From Nitrospira sp. (GTDB taxonomy: Bacteria > Nitrospirota > Nitrospiria > Nitrospirales > Nitrospiraceae): a stretch of DNA of 64,000 bases. Location: NCBI GenBank assembly GCA_016788885.1, contig JAEURX010000048.1:18270-82269 (forward strand), read 5' to 3'. Numbering within the stretch: the first letter of the stretch is position 1; each line of letters begins with the position of its first letter. The notes under the pieces are model-generated. The model saw nothing but the letters and a program-made list of their open reading frames with translations, searched no databases and had not been told where the DNA came from. Positions 54,950 to 64,000 of the stretch are shown piece by piece. Position numbers and translations under genes: made by a program.

Positions 54950-56605
54950 ATGATCACGCATGACATCCTCATCGTCGGGGCAGGACTCGCTGGTATGCGG
55001 GCGGCCGTTGCGGTCCCGCCCGATGTCAATGTTGCACTCCTTTCAAAAGTTCATCCGGTCCGCAGTCATTCAGTCGCCGCACAAGGCGGAATCAATGCAG
55101 CCATCGGCGTAGAGGATTCATGGGAGGCGCACGCCTATGACACGGCCAAAGGCGGCCTGTATCTCGGCGACCAAGACGCCATCGAAGCCATGTGCAAGGA
55201 AGCCCCGCAAGACATTCTTGAGCTGGAGCGGATGGGGGTGATCTTCAGCCGCACACCTGATGGACGCATCGCGCAGCGACCATTCGGCGGAGCCGGATAT
55301 CCACGCACCTGCTATGCCGCCGACCGCACCGGCCATGCCTTGCTGCACGCCATGTACGAGCAGTTGATGAAACGCCGCTGCAAGGTCTACGAAGAATGGT
55401 ATGTGACGGCCTTGCTGGTCGAGGACGAACGGTGCTGCGGCGTAATCGCCTGGGACATCGTCCACGGCGGGTTGCAGGTGTTACGCGCCAAGGCCGTCAT
55501 CCTGGCCACCGGGGGGAGCGGTCGCGTCTTTTCCACCAGTACCAACGCCGTGATTAACACCGGTGATGGCATGGCGCTCGCCTATCGGGCAGATATTCCG
55601 CTGGAAGATATGGAATTCGTCCAGTTCCATCCGACCACGTTGAAAGACACCGGCATTCTGATCACGGAGGGTGCGCGCGGGGAAGGTGGCTATCTTTTGA
55701 ACACGCTCGGTGAGCGTTTCATGAAGCGGTATGCACCCGAGCAAATGGAACTGGCCACCCGTTCCACAGTATCGCTAGCCATCGGTCAGGAAATTCAGGA
55801 AGGGCGGGGCGTAGACGGCTGCGTGTTACTCGACCTCCGGCACCTGGGTCGCACCAAAATTCTGGAACGATTGCCCCAGATCAGAGAATTGGCCATGGAG
55901 TTTGCCGGTCTCGATCCGATCGAAACGCCCATCCCGATCCGCCCCGGCGCCCACTACCAAATGGGCGGCGTGAAAACCAATACCTGGGGGGAGACCGACC
56001 TTCCGGGGCTCTTTGCCGCCGGGGAATGTGCCTGTGTGAGTGTACACGGAGCCAACCGGCTGGGCGGCAATTCACTCCTGGAAACGATTGTCTTCGGTCG
56101 CCGGGCGGGCACGAGAGCGGCGGACTTCATCCGCGACTGCCACCTTCCCCCGATCCCTGCTACACATCTACAGCGTGAAACCCAACGCGTGAAGACCCTG
56201 CTGACCAATCCCGGCCCTGAGCGGGCCTGGCAAATCCGGGATGACCTCGGAAAAACCATGAGCCTCAACCTCGGCATCTTCCGCACCAAACAATCCATGC
56301 AGGAGGCGCAACACGCCATCCAGGCGCTCAAGGCACGCGGACAACTCATGTGCGTGCAGGACAAGGGGCAGATCTTCAATACCGACCTGATTCAAGCGCT
56401 GGAACTTCAATGCCTTGTGGAAATTGCCGAGACCATCGTCGTGAGCGCCTTGGGACGTGAAGAAAGCCGGGGAGCCCACTATCGAGCCGATTTCCCAACG
56501 CGAAACGATACAACCTGGCTTCGCCACACCCGAAGCCGTCGACAACCAGACGGGCCGCAGCTGACCTATACCCCGGTCACCATTACCCGATTTCCCCCTG
56601 GCTAA
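54950..56605 (+). CDS. sdhA: Succinate dehydrogenase/fumarate reductase flavoprotein subunit
   Basis: FAD-binding catalytic subunit that interconverts succinate and fumarate at the membrane. It has 551 aa. The dinucleotide fold is [15 protein letters not shown]; the FAD-linking His is in [14 protein letters not shown]; the active-site segment [28 protein letters not shown] and [38 protein letters not shown] are conserved. No sdhB or sdhC is adjacent, so its partners are encoded elsewhere. L-aspartate oxidase is a relative but less likely. Confidence 0.92.
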   Translation: MITHDILIVGAGLAGMRAAVAVPPDVNVALLSKVHPVRSHSVAAQGGINAAIGVEDSWEAHAYDTAKGGLYLGDQDAIEAMCKEAPQDILELERMGVIFSRTPDGRIAQRPFGGAGYPRTCYAADRTGHALLHAMYEQLMKRRCKVYEEWYVTALLVEDERCCGVIAWDIVHGGLQVLRAKAVILATGGSGRVFSTSTNAVINTGDGMALAYRADIPLEDMEFVQFHPTTLKDTGILITEGARGEGGYLLNTLGERFMKRYAPEQMELATRSTVSLAIGQEIQEGRGVDGCVLLDLRHLGRTKILERLPQIRELAMEFAGLDPIETPIPIRPGAHYQMGGVKTNTWGETDLPGLFAAGECACVSVHGANRLGGNSLLETIVFGRRAGTRAADFIRDCHLPPIPATHLQRETQRVKTLLTNPGPERAWQIRDDLGKTMSLNLGIFRTKQSMQEAQHAIQALKARGQLMCVQDKGQIFNTDLIQALELQCLVEIAETIVVSALGREESRGAHYRADFPTRNDTTWLRHTRSRRQPDGPQLTYTPVTITRFPPG

Positions 56606-56780
56606 GCCCGTTCCGCCCGTCGATTTCCCCCACACCCGCTGAAAATCATCCTCGGGACACACCCCGACCACCAACTCCGGTTGCGCTCTTCACATTTTGC
56701 GCTATCCTTTTGAATGATCACCGATCACTCTACTGACCGGATCGTCTCACGTACGCCCGGGCGAAGGGTCGTAAGGCACC

Positions 56781-58094
56781 ATGGCTCCCGTTCTCCCAGG
56801 CACCGCTCCCCCGGCACCAGAGCTGTCCGCACCGCTCACTGCTGCACAGACCGTGGTCTGCCCATTCTGCCAGGCAGTCACGTCCTGCGCTCCATCCCCA
56901 GAACGCCCACTTCATCAGTTCGCCTGCCCGGCCTGTCGAGAGAATCTGTTGGTTCTCAACCAGACACCGCACCACACCGATCACGAGCGAATCGGGTCGA
57001 ACCTCGCCACTGAGTCCCCCGCGCCTGATCTATCGCGCCGAGTCGTGGGTCTCGCGGTGGCGGCGATGGCTTGCCTGTTGAACTACGTACTGCTCTCTGC
57101 GATGGGCTTCTGGATATTCGGCCAAATCAAAATGATTCATGATCCGTACGAGGTCGATGCACTTCTACTCTCACCGTTGATTTTGCAGGCCAATGACTGG
57201 ACGCCGCTGCACCTTGCCTCGGCACGGGGCGACCTGCCTCTCGTCACCGCGCTGCTTGACGACAGGACCTCCGTCGACCCCCTCAACGGCAACCGTCGGA
57301 CCCCGCTGTACGAAGCCTCGAGACGGGGACAGACGGAGGTCGTGACCCTCCTCTTGAATCGAGGTGCCAATCCCAACGCGAAGGGGAAATTCGGCTATAC
57401 CCCGCTGTTGGCCGCAGCGGAAGAAGGACATGCCGACACACTCGCCGTGCTGCTGAACCATGGCGCAGACCACCGCGCCATGTGCACCTGTGGCGATTCA
57501 GCCCTGCACCGGGCGGTCAGAAGAGGTCACCTGGCAGCCGCACAAACTCTCCTTGCGCGTGGAATCTCCGTCAATCGAAAGACCCATGGCGAAACGGCGC
57601 TTGAAATTGCGCGACGCAACGAGGACCAGGAGTTGATCGACCTCCTACGCACACACGGTGGACGAGAGTTCGCTCAAGCGAAAGCCTATCGTGCCGAAGG
57701 TATCGCGTATCAGAAAAAGGGACAATCCGACAACGCGCTGTTTGCGTACGCCAAAGCCTTGAGTCTCGATCCGGACGATGCCGAAACCTACTATGGCCGC
57801 GGAACCGCCCTGCTCCAAAAGGATGAACCCGACGAAGCGCTTATCGCCTTTGAAGCCGCTATTCGCCTCAACCCCACATACTTCGAGGCCTATCACGCGA
57901 CAGCCTCCGTCTATACCGTACGCCGGCAGTGGGCACAGGCCCTCGCCCTGTGGGATCAATTTCTCGCACGACAACCACAGCATGGCCGGGCGCATTTTGA
58001 ACGGGCCGTCGCCAAACGAGCCTACGGCGACAGCACGGGATTTCTGGAAGACCTGCAGCGAGCCTGCGCCTTGGGACATGAGGCGGCCTGTTGA
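56781..58094 (+). CDS. Zinc-ribbon, single-TM, ankyrin and TPR protein
   Basis: It has 437 aa in four parts. An N-terminal zinc ribbon has Cys27/Cys30 (CPFC) and Cys49/Cys52 (CPAC). A linker is followed by one TM helix (about 88-112). Ankyrin repeats run from about 138 to 297 (TPLHLASARGDLPLVTALLD; TPLYEASRRGQTEVVTLLL). TPR units run from about 303 to 430 (AEGIAYQKKGQSDNALFAYAKALSLDPDDAE). It is built for protein binding on both sides of a membrane. First gene of a tight three-gene set; function unknown. Confidence 0.85.
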   Translation: MAPVLPGTAPPAPELSAPLTAAQTVVCPFCQAVTSCAPSPERPLHQFACPACRENLLVLNQTPHHTDHERIGSNLATESPAPDLSRRVVGLAVAAMACLLNYVLLSAMGFWIFGQIKMIHDPYEVDALLLSPLILQANDWTPLHLASARGDLPLVTALLDDRTSVDPLNGNRRTPLYEASRRGQTEVVTLLLNRGANPNAKGKFGYTPLLAAAEEGHADTLAVLLNHGADHRAMCTCGDSALHRAVRRGHLAAAQTLLARGISVNRKTHGETALEIARRNEDQELIDLLRTHGGREFAQAKAYRAEGIAYQKKGQSDNALFAYAKALSLDPDDAETYYGRGTALLQKDEPDEALIAFEAAIRLNPTYFEAYHATASVYTVRRQWAQALALWDQFLARQPQHGRAHFERAVAKRAYGDSTGFLEDLQRACALGHEAAC

Positions 58095-58097
58095 CGC

Positions 58098-59375
58098 ATG
58101 ACTACCTCAGCCGAACAGGACGAGACACACACCCACGCGCTGGGGATCACCTGCCACCGTTGTCTGACCCCGTATCGAATCCGTGACCGACGCCGATTGA
58201 CGAACGCCTCTCGCAGCACCTGTCCGACGTGCGGGGCTCGCTTTGCGGTCGTGACACCAACCCTGCCCCTCCATACGGGGCAGCCGCCGACTCCAGAACT
58301 CATCGAGGCACTCGCTCCGCCCGCTCCGGTTCCCACCGATCACGACGCACAGAACTATGCAACGATGCATGGCGCGTTTCGTGGCTCAGGCGGCACCTTG
58401 CTGGGTATGCAAATCGTAAACGTCTGCCTCACGATTCTCACCCTTGGGGTCTATCATTTCTGGGGAAAGGCGAAAATCCGGCGCTACCTGTTCAGCCACA
58501 CGGCCTTTGGGCATGACCGCTTCGCCTACCACGGGACGGGAAAAGAGCTCTACCAGGGATTTCTCAAAGCCATGCTGGTGTTCGGCCTTCCCTATTTTTC
58601 GCTGGGAGCCGCACACACATTCCTGGAACTCCCTCGTTGGATCGACCTCTTGTCGCAAGCACTCGCTGGGCTGGTCCTGTTCCTCTATGTTCCAGTCGCC
58701 ATGGTCAATGCTCGCCGCTACCGCTGTTCCCGCACGTCGTGGCGCGGCATTCGATTCTCGTTTCGAGGGCGCACCTCCGAATTCCTCACGCTCTACTTTC
58801 GCGGGTGGGGCTTCACGATCCTCACATTGGGCAGCTACTACCCGTACTTCCAGACTCAACGCCAGGCCTTTCTCCACGCACATACATATTTCGGCAATCA
58901 GCGGTTTGGATTCACCGGCCACGGCTCGGGCCTCATGTTCCCCTTCGCCGTCACCCTGATCTCCACCTACATCGTGCTGGGCGTATGCGGACTCGCCCTG
59001 GCGTTTCAATTGACGAATGCGGGGCTGACCCTGCTGTTGATCCCCTTCGTGCTCGGACCACTGTGGGTCTGGCTGTTGGGACAGAAGCAGAAATATTTCT
59101 GGGATCACACGACGTTCGGGCACGCCCGCTTCTCATCGGATATTACCTGGCAGAATCTCTTCACCCTCTATCTCGGCAACCTCGGGTTACTGCTGGTGAC
59201 ATTGGGATGGGCATGGCCCTGGGTCACCGTTCGTAACGCCCGCTTTTTCATTGGGACCCTGTCGTTGCAGGGCTCAGTGGATCTCGATCGCGTCCTGCAG
59301 GACACCACCCAGTCGTCAGTGACGGGAGAAGGCCTCTCGAACCTCCTCGACACCGGCTTCGATATGGATTCCTAG
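58098..59375 (+). CDS. DUF898 (YjgN-like) membrane protein with N-terminal zinc ribbon
   Basis: It has 425 aa. A zinc ribbon (Cys19/Cys22 and Cys42/Cys45; CHRC and CPTC) mirrors that of the upstream protein. After a Pro-rich linker the DUF898 domain has the repeated 'G-x-x-L-x-x-x-x-x-x-x-x-x-x-T-L-G-x-Y-x-F-W-x-K' motifs (ILTLGVYHFWGKAKIRRYL; ILTLGSYYPYFQTQRQAF) and several TM helices. Three nt after its neighbour and two nt before the M48 protease gene. DUF898 genes are known to sit beside M48 proteases. Confidence 0.88.
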   Translation: MTTSAEQDETHTHALGITCHRCLTPYRIRDRRRLTNASRSTCPTCGARFAVVTPTLPLHTGQPPTPELIEALAPPAPVPTDHDAQNYATMHGAFRGSGGTLLGMQIVNVCLTILTLGVYHFWGKAKIRRYLFSHTAFGHDRFAYHGTGKELYQGFLKAMLVFGLPYFSLGAAHTFLELPRWIDLLSQALAGLVLFLYVPVAMVNARRYRCSRTSWRGIRFSFRGRTSEFLTLYFRGWGFTILTLGSYYPYFQTQRQAFLHAHTYFGNQRFGFTGHGSGLMFPFAVTLISTYIVLGVCGLALAFQLTNAGLTLLLIPFVLGPLWVWLLGQKQKYFWDHTTFGHARFSSDITWQNLFTLYLGNLGLLLVTLGWAWPWVTVRNARFFIGTLSLQGSVDLDRVLQDTTQSSVTGEGLSNLLDTGFDMDS

Positions 59376-59377
59376 TC

Positions 59378-60520
59378 ATGCCGACCACCCGCCCCGCCCA
59401 CTATCTCGATGGCCGCACCGCAACGCGGCATCCTGTAACCCTCACCGTAGCCCCTCACGCCTTGCAGATCATGATGGCGGACGGCAGCAGCAAGCACTGG
59501 CCCTACGACCAGATTCGCCAGACTCAGGGCGCCTATCGCGGCGAACCGGTCAGACTGGAGTTCGGGCCCGACCCCTGCGAGGCCCTTGTCATTACCGCAC
59601 CGGCAGTACTGACCGACATTCATGCGACCGCTCCTGATGTCGCGCGACATCTCCACAACCCAGCTTGGCGGCACGCACGGTTGCGATGGACCCTGGGTGC
59701 CGCGCTGGGCGTACTACTCATGACGATCGGTCTGTACCGGTGGGGCATCCCCGGCCTTGCCGCAGCCATCACGCCATATGTTCCTGTCAGCTGGGAAGAA
59801 TCATTGGGCCGTCAGGTTGTCGATCGTCTGGCACCAACGGCACAGCAATGCCGGGACCCCGAACGGCTACGAAAGTTAGACCGAATTGCGCAAGCATTGG
59901 CGACCACGAACCCGACATCCCCCTACCGAATCACGTTGACCGTCGTCGATAACTCCACCGTGAATGCCTTTGCCGCTCCCGGCGGCCAGGTCGTGATCCT
60001 GCGCGGCCTGCTGGAACAAACCACCAGCGCCGAACAACTCGCCGGTGTCCTGGCGCACGAACTCCAACACGTCTATTTACGCCACAGCACCAGAGCCATC
60101 CTTGAACAGACGGCCGGCACGCTGCTGCTGACGGCCGTGTCGGGAGACCTGTCCGGAGGGCTGGCCTGGGGACTGCAAGGCGCCCAGACGATGGGGGCAC
60201 TCCACTACAGTCGCAGCCATGAGGAGGAGGCGGATATCGAAGGCCTGCGCATGATGCAAGCCGCCCATCTCGATCCTACCGACATGATTGCCTTTTACGG
60301 AACGTTGCAGAAGTCTGAGCAAGGCCATGCCGGACCGCCTGATTTTCTTTCGACCCACCCCGACATGGGCCGAAGGCTTGCGACCCTTCGCATGCTTGCC
60401 GGCCCGCCGACGACGAACGCGCGCCGGCTGCTTCCCGGCGAAGACTGGACGGACATTCGCACACTCTGCCGCGTACAGGCCGCCAAACGTTCCAGCCCGG
60501 ATTCCGCCGACCTTCCCTGA
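59378..60520 (+). CDS. M48-family membrane metalloprotease
   Basis: It has 380 aa. An N-terminal beta-rich cytoplasmic-type domain (about 1-95) precedes one TM (about 103-122), then an M48 domain with the zinc site HELQH (227-231) and the downstream third ligand in SHEEEADIEG (about 281-289). It also has the family's NAFAAPGGQVVILRGLL. This Oma1/BepA-like enzyme would degrade or process membrane or periplasmic proteins. Part of the zinc-ribbon/DUF898 set. Confidence 0.9.
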   Translation: MPTTRPAHYLDGRTATRHPVTLTVAPHALQIMMADGSSKHWPYDQIRQTQGAYRGEPVRLEFGPDPCEALVITAPAVLTDIHATAPDVARHLHNPAWRHARLRWTLGAALGVLLMTIGLYRWGIPGLAAAITPYVPVSWEESLGRQVVDRLAPTAQQCRDPERLRKLDRIAQALATTNPTSPYRITLTVVDNSTVNAFAAPGGQVVILRGLLEQTTSAEQLAGVLAHELQHVYLRHSTRAILEQTAGTLLLTAVSGDLSGGLAWGLQGAQTMGALHYSRSHEEEADIEGLRMMQAAHLDPTDMIAFYGTLQKSEQGHAGPPDFLSTHPDMGRRLATLRMLAGPPTTNARRLLPGEDWTDIRTLCRVQAAKRSSPDSADLP

Positions 60521-60556
60521 CACAGACGTTTGATTTCATCATAGACCGGCTGCCTC

Positions 60557-60565
60557 TGTTATAAT
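60557..60565 (+). promoter_or_regulatory. Extended -10 promoter of the response regulator gene
   Basis: TG-T-TATAAT (60557-60565) is a perfect extended -10, 23 nt before the ATG. No good -35 is seen, as allowed for extended -10 promoters. Confidence 0.55.
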
Positions 60566-60588
60566 CCACCCACCTGTAGGCGGCACGT

Positions 60589-61260
60589 ATGCGTGTTCTT
60601 GTCGTAGAAGATGAAACCAAGGTGGGCTCCTTCATCAAGCGAGCCCTGGAAGAAGAGAGTTATGCCGTCGACCTCTGCGAGGACGGCGCGCAGGGTCTCG
60701 ACCAGGCTCTGACCGGCAGCTACGACCTCATCATGATCGATCTCATGCTGCCGGGCTTACCCGGTATGGAAGTGCTGACCCGCCTCCGCAAAGAAAAAAT
60801 CCAGACACCCGTCTTGATCCTGACGGCGCAGTCGAAGGTGGACCAACGAGTCAAAGGGCTGGATGCGGGGGCGGATGACTACCTCACCAAACCATTCGCC
60901 ATCGACGAATTGCTTGCCCGCGTCCGGGCTCTCTTGCGGCGCGGCACGGCCGAATCGTCCGGGACGCTCCAGATCGACGACCTCATCCTCAACCCCGCCA
61001 CTCGGGAAGTCACCCGCGGAGGGCAGCGCATCGATCTCACCGTGAAAGAATATGCCCTCCTGGAATATTTCATGCGTCATGCCGGACGGGTGTTAACCCG
61101 CCCCATGATTTCCGACCATGTGTGGAATCAAGACTTCGATACATTCACCAACGTCATCGACGTCTACGTAAATTATTTGCGGAATAAAATCGATCGCGGG
61201 CGGGCGCGCAAGCTGATCCATACCATACGAGGGAGTGGGTATATGCTCAAGGTGGACTGA
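60589..61260 (+). CDS. OmpR-family response regulator
   Basis: It has 223 aa. The receiver domain has EDE acidic pocket (VLVVEDETK), phospho-acceptor Asp51 (LIMIDLMLPGLPG), LILTAQ and the conserved Lys in YLTKPFA. The C-terminal winged helix has EYALLEYFMRHAGRVLTRPMI and NVIDVYVNYLRNKID. Its stop overlaps the kinase start (TGATG), so the pair is co-translated. Target genes are unknown; degP downstream and the protease set upstream are candidates. Confidence 0.96.
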   Translation: MRVLVVEDETKVGSFIKRALEEESYAVDLCEDGAQGLDQALTGSYDLIMIDLMLPGLPGMEVLTRLRKEKIQTPVLILTAQSKVDQRVKGLDAGADDYLTKPFAIDELLARVRALLRRGTAESSGTLQIDDLILNPATREVTRGGQRIDLTVKEYALLEYFMRHAGRVLTRPMISDHVWNQDFDTFTNVIDVYVNYLRNKIDRGRARKLIHTIRGSGYMLKVD

Positions 61261-62663
61261 TGCCCCTTCGAGTCCGGCTCACTCTTTGGTACGGAACGGC
61301 GCTGGCCTTGATCCTGCTGACGTTCTCCGTGGTGCTCTATACCATCACAGCCCGCAGCCTCCGCGACCAGGTCGATGAGTCGTTGCAGGAAACAGCCTCC
61401 GCCGCCGTGCGATCGCTGGAAACCCGCGGCTTCCTCCCCCTCATCGATGAAGATGCGCTGTTGAGCCAATTCCCGGAACTGACTCGTATCGATAAATTCT
61501 TTCAGATCTTCAGCCCTACCGGCACGATCACCATCCGCTCTCCGAATATCCGACAGCACGACGTGCCATTGAGCCGCCCGGCGCTGGAAGCCGCCTTCAC
61601 CGGCAGCACCGTCTTCGAATCGGCCAGATATCCCAACGAACCGCCGTTACGCCTGGTGTCCGTTCCCATCATTTACCGCGGCTCGCTGCTATATATCGTA
61701 CAGGTGGGCACCACCCTGGAAGGGGTTGAAGAAACCCTACGCCGCTTCCTTCTCGTGCTGCTCGTCATGGCGCCGATCGCGTTGGTCGTGTCGTTGGTCG
61801 GCGGATGGTTTCTGGCCGGACGCGCCCTGCGCCCGGTCGATTCCATCACCGTTGCCGCGCAACGGATCGCCGCGGGCGACCTGACGCAACGACTGCATTC
61901 TGAGCGCTCTACGGATGAAATCGGGCGTCTGACCGATACGTTCAATAACATGATCGCGCGACTGGAAACCTCCTTCGCGCAGATCCGGCAGTTCAGCAGC
62001 GATGCCTCCCACGAACTGCGTACGCCCCTGACAGTCATGAAAGGCGAGAGCGAGTTGGTGTTGCGCCGCCCCCGACCTGTCGAAGATTACATCGCCGTGC
62101 TCGAGAGCAATTTGGAGGAAATCGACCGCATGTCTCGCATTGTAGAGGAACTGCTGTTCCTCTCGCGGGCGGACATGGGCCAGGTCAAAACAGAATGCGA
62201 GCCGGTCCGGTTGGAAGCGTTAGTGGAGGACATTCAACGCCAGGCCTGTCTCCTTGGCCAGGAGCGCGAGATCGACGTCATCATGGGCACGATTCAGCCG
62301 GCGACCGTGCGCGGCGACGAACTCCGGCTGCGGGAGCTCATCCTCAACCTCGTCGACAATGCGGTCAAATATTCGCATCCTCGCGGCAAGGTCGAAATCG
62401 ACTTGCGAGTAGAGGGTGCCACGGCTCGCCTCGCTGTACGCGACTACGGGATCGGCATTCCGCAAGACGCGCATAAACAGATTTTCGACCGCTTCTTCCG
62501 CACGGATGACGCCCGGGCTCACACCAAAAAAGGCACCGGCCTCGGCCTGGCCATTTGCGCGTGGATTGCGGAAGCCCACCATGGGCACATCGACGTCCAA
62601 AGCGAGGTCGGCAAAGGATCCACTTTCACGCTCGTCCTGCCGTTGGCTCCTGCCGCAGCTTAA
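61260..62663 (+). CDS. Sensor histidine kinase (HisKA type)
   Basis: It has 467 aa. Topology is TM1 (about 12-30), a periplasmic sensor loop (about 31-162), TM2 (about 163-186), a HAMP domain, then the H-box with His251 (DASHELRTPLTVMKGE). The ATPase has N-box (LNLVDNAVKYS), G1 (DYGIGIP) and G2 (KGTGLGLAI). The sensor loop is short and without a recognised fold. Cognate partner of the overlapping response regulator; layout resembles heavy-metal or envelope-stress kinases such as CusS. Confidence 0.95.
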   Translation: MPLRVRLTLWYGTALALILLTFSVVLYTITARSLRDQVDESLQETASAAVRSLETRGFLPLIDEDALLSQFPELTRIDKFFQIFSPTGTITIRSPNIRQHDVPLSRPALEAAFTGSTVFESARYPNEPPLRLVSVPIIYRGSLLYIVQVGTTLEGVEETLRRFLLVLLVMAPIALVVSLVGGWFLAGRALRPVDSITVAAQRIAAGDLTQRLHSERSTDEIGRLTDTFNNMIARLETSFAQIRQFSSDASHELRTPLTVMKGESELVLRRPRPVEDYIAVLESNLEEIDRMSRIVEELLFLSRADMGQVKTECEPVRLEALVEDIQRQACLLGQEREIDVIMGTIQPATVRGDELRLRELILNLVDNAVKYSHPRGKVEIDLRVEGATARLAVRDYGIGIPQDAHKQIFDRFFRTDDARAHTKKGTGLGLAICAWIAEAHHGHIDVQSEVGKGSTFTLVLPLAPAAA

Positions 62664-62782
62664 CGACTTCTAATTCCTCGCTAATAGTTTTCTCATTCAA
62701 GGCTGTTACCTTCCAATTGACTGTCACACGGAACACCCATTCTCCCGCGTGCACAGAACATTCTCTTTTAGGAGGAGCCTTT

Positions 62783-64000
62783 ATGAAACGACCCGTACAG
62801 TCAGTCAGCGTATTCGCTGGTATTGCCGCATTGAGCGCCGGGTTGATCTGGAGCTATACCCCGCTCTCACCGTCTCACGCTTCAAATGCCTCGCCGGCCG
62901 CCGAGGAACGTCCGCTTGTGCAGACCGGCGGCTTGCCTGCTGCCGGATTCGCCGATGTGGCCAAAACCGTCACGCCGGCCGTCGTGAACATCACCACCCG
63001 AGGAGCCGAGGAAGTGTCCGACCGCGCCCGACCGCGCGGGAAAATGGAAGACTTTTTTGGATCACCGTTCGGCCCACGCCGATTCGGACCTCCGACGGAG
63101 CCTCGAGAACATCGAGGCGGCGGACAAGGATCCGGCGTGATCGTCACCCAGGATGGCTATGTGCTCACCAACAACCATGTGATCGAAGGCGCGAAAACGG
63201 TCACGGTCACGCTGCCCGATAAACGGGAATTCACGGGGCGGATCGTCGGCAGTGATCCCAAGAGTGATATTGCCGTGGTCAAGATCGACGGCACGCAGCT
63301 CCCGACCGTTTCTTGGGGCGACTCCAGCCGCTTGCAGGTCGGTGAATATGTGCTGGCAGTTGGAAATCCCTTCGGCCTCAATTCCACGGTCACCCTGGGC
63401 ATTGTCAGTGCGCTGGGCCGTGGACACATGGGCATCACGCAGTATGAAGATTTCATTCAGACAGATGCCGCCATCAATCCAGGCAATAGCGGCGGGGCAC
63501 TCGTCAACACCAAAGGGGAACTGATCGGCATTAACACGGCCATCTTTTCTCAAACCGGCGGCTATCAAGGCGTCGGCTTCGCCGTCTCGAGCGGCATGAG
63601 CAAGCCGATCTATGAAAGCCTGGTCAAAACCGGCAAGGTCGTTCGCGGATACCTGGGCATCGGCATTCAGGACCTGAACCATGACCTGGCCAAATCATTT
63701 GGCGTGAAGGGTAGCAATGGGGCGGTCGTCACCGACGTGAAGGAAGAGGGCCCGGCGGACAAGGCCGGGATCAAACAGGGCGACGTCATCCTCTCATACC
63801 AGGGTATCTCGGTCGACGATGCGGTCACGCTTCAGCGGGCCGTCACCCGCAGCGCGGTGGGCAGCAAAGCCACGGTGAAAGTGTTGCGGGATGGCCATGA
63901 ACAAGAACTATCCGTCACGCTGGCCGAACTGCCGGATACCCAGCAGGTAGCCAAGGCGGAGATCGAATCCCCGGACCAGCCATTGGCGGGTCTCGCGGTG
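62783..64000 (+). CDS. DegP/HtrA-family periplasmic serine protease (3' end outside window)
   Basis: ATG 62783 follows AGGAGG. The frame is open to the last base, so at least 406 residues. A signal-anchor stretch (about 8-25) is followed by the trypsin-like domain with His132 (LTNNHVIEG), Asp162 (KSDIAVVKID) and Ser236 (NPGNSGGAL). PDZ1 (RGYLGIGIQDL, later ADKAGIKQGDVILSYQG) begins near residue 300. Degrades or refolds misfolded periplasmic proteins. It directly follows the two-component genes, suggesting an envelope-stress circuit. Truncated only by the window edge. Confidence 0.95.
   Translation, partial: MKRPVQSVSVFAGIAALSAGLIWSYTPLSPSHASNASPAAEERPLVQTGGLPAAGFADVAKTVTPAVVNITTRGAEEVSDRARPRGKMEDFFGSPFGPRRFGPPTEPREHRGGGQGSGVIVTQDGYVLTNNHVIEGAKTVTVTLPDKREFTGRIVGSDPKSDIAVVKIDGTQLPTVSWGDSSRLQVGEYVLAVGNPFGLNSTVTLGIVSALGRGHMGITQYEDFIQTDAAINPGNSGGALVNTKGELIGINTAIFSQTGGYQGVGFAVSSGMSKPIYESLVKTGKVVRGYLGIGIQDLNHDLAKSFGVKGSNGAVVTDVKEEGPADKAGIKQGDVILSYQGISVDDAVTLQRAVTRSAVGSKATVKVLRDGHEQELSVTLAELPDTQQVAKAEIESPDQPLAGLAV

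Noticed and set aside
62664..62782. A promoter for degP at TTGACT near 62717
   Set aside because: The -35-like hexamer is good, but no acceptable -10 lies at 16-18 nt; degP may use another sigma factor or read-through.

Overview
The window reads as a chromosomal segment of a Nitrospira-like bacterium (phylum Nitrospirota). This is inferred from protein-level recognition and from the near-origin gene order (rpmH-rnpA-yidD-yidC-mnmE-mnmG-rsmG-parA-parB-bactofilins-atp). It was not confirmed by any search. Coding density is high, G+C looks high by eye, stop/start overlaps of the ATGA type are common, and sigma70-type promoters (TTGACN, 16-18 nt, TANNNT) can be read by eye. I see no insertion sequence, prophage, integrase or CRISPR array, so this is mostly housekeeping chromosome.

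Layout. 1-13.8 kb is all on the minus strand. It holds the F1 ATP synthase genes atpH-atpA-atpG (atpG is cut by the window edge), mnmA, two tandem bactofilins, parB-parA with two perfect 16-bp parS sites around rsmG, mnmG, mnmE, yidC, yidD, rnpA and rpmH. The block is driven at its far end by a textbook promoter, TTGACA-17-TATAAT. At 13.8-14.3 kb the coding strand flips across a 493-bp region rich in hairpins. This is what an origin neighbourhood looks like, but dnaA is not here. 14.3-22.7 kb is on the plus strand: a YkuD-type lipoprotein that lacks the catalytic Cys, then a sugar-phosphate operon pgi-pgl-glk-rpiA, then an M1 aminopeptidase. 22.7-26.9 kb holds a YbbP/YbbA-like ABC exporter divergent from a TesA-like lipoprotein esterase. 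27-31 kb holds a 58-aa exported mini-protein, a SWIM zinc-finger/coiled-coil protein with an operator-like inverted repeat, a ChaN-like lipoprotein and a methyltransferase-like protein of unknown role. 31-35.4 kb is a MoxR-DUF58-transglutaminase operon. tRNA-Gly(GCC) follows, then small uncharacterised genes (35.9-37.4 kb), a Trm112-like protein, a DUF502 membrane protein, a GNAT enzyme and two small SmpA/BamE-like lipoproteins.

40-51 kb holds a LOG-family protein overlapping a beta-CASP metallo-hydrolase, a DmpA/P1 peptidase, a 75-aa protein plus a FIST sensor protein, an FKBP isomerase, gcvT and a Nudix hydrolase. It also holds a secreted Lys/Glu/His repeat protein, a Mug-type DNA glycosylase, a TPR protein, and rbsK with a nucleoside hydrolase. 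51-56.6 kb holds gcvP (minus strand), divergent from a solitary sdhA/frdA flavoprotein. 56.8-64 kb is a plus-strand envelope block: a zinc-ribbon/ankyrin/TPR membrane protein, a zinc-ribbon DUF898 membrane protein, an M48 metalloprotease, an OmpR-type response regulator with its histidine kinase, and a DegP/HtrA protease that runs off the window.

Most unusual items: the Cys-to-Ser YkuD protein; the 57-bp tandem repeat encoding a secreted charged protein; the zinc-ribbon/ankyrin/DUF898/M48 cassette beside a two-component system and DegP; two genes with the same leaderless-promoter geometry; the SWIM gene with its 14-bp inverted repeat; and the structured strand-switch region after rpmH.
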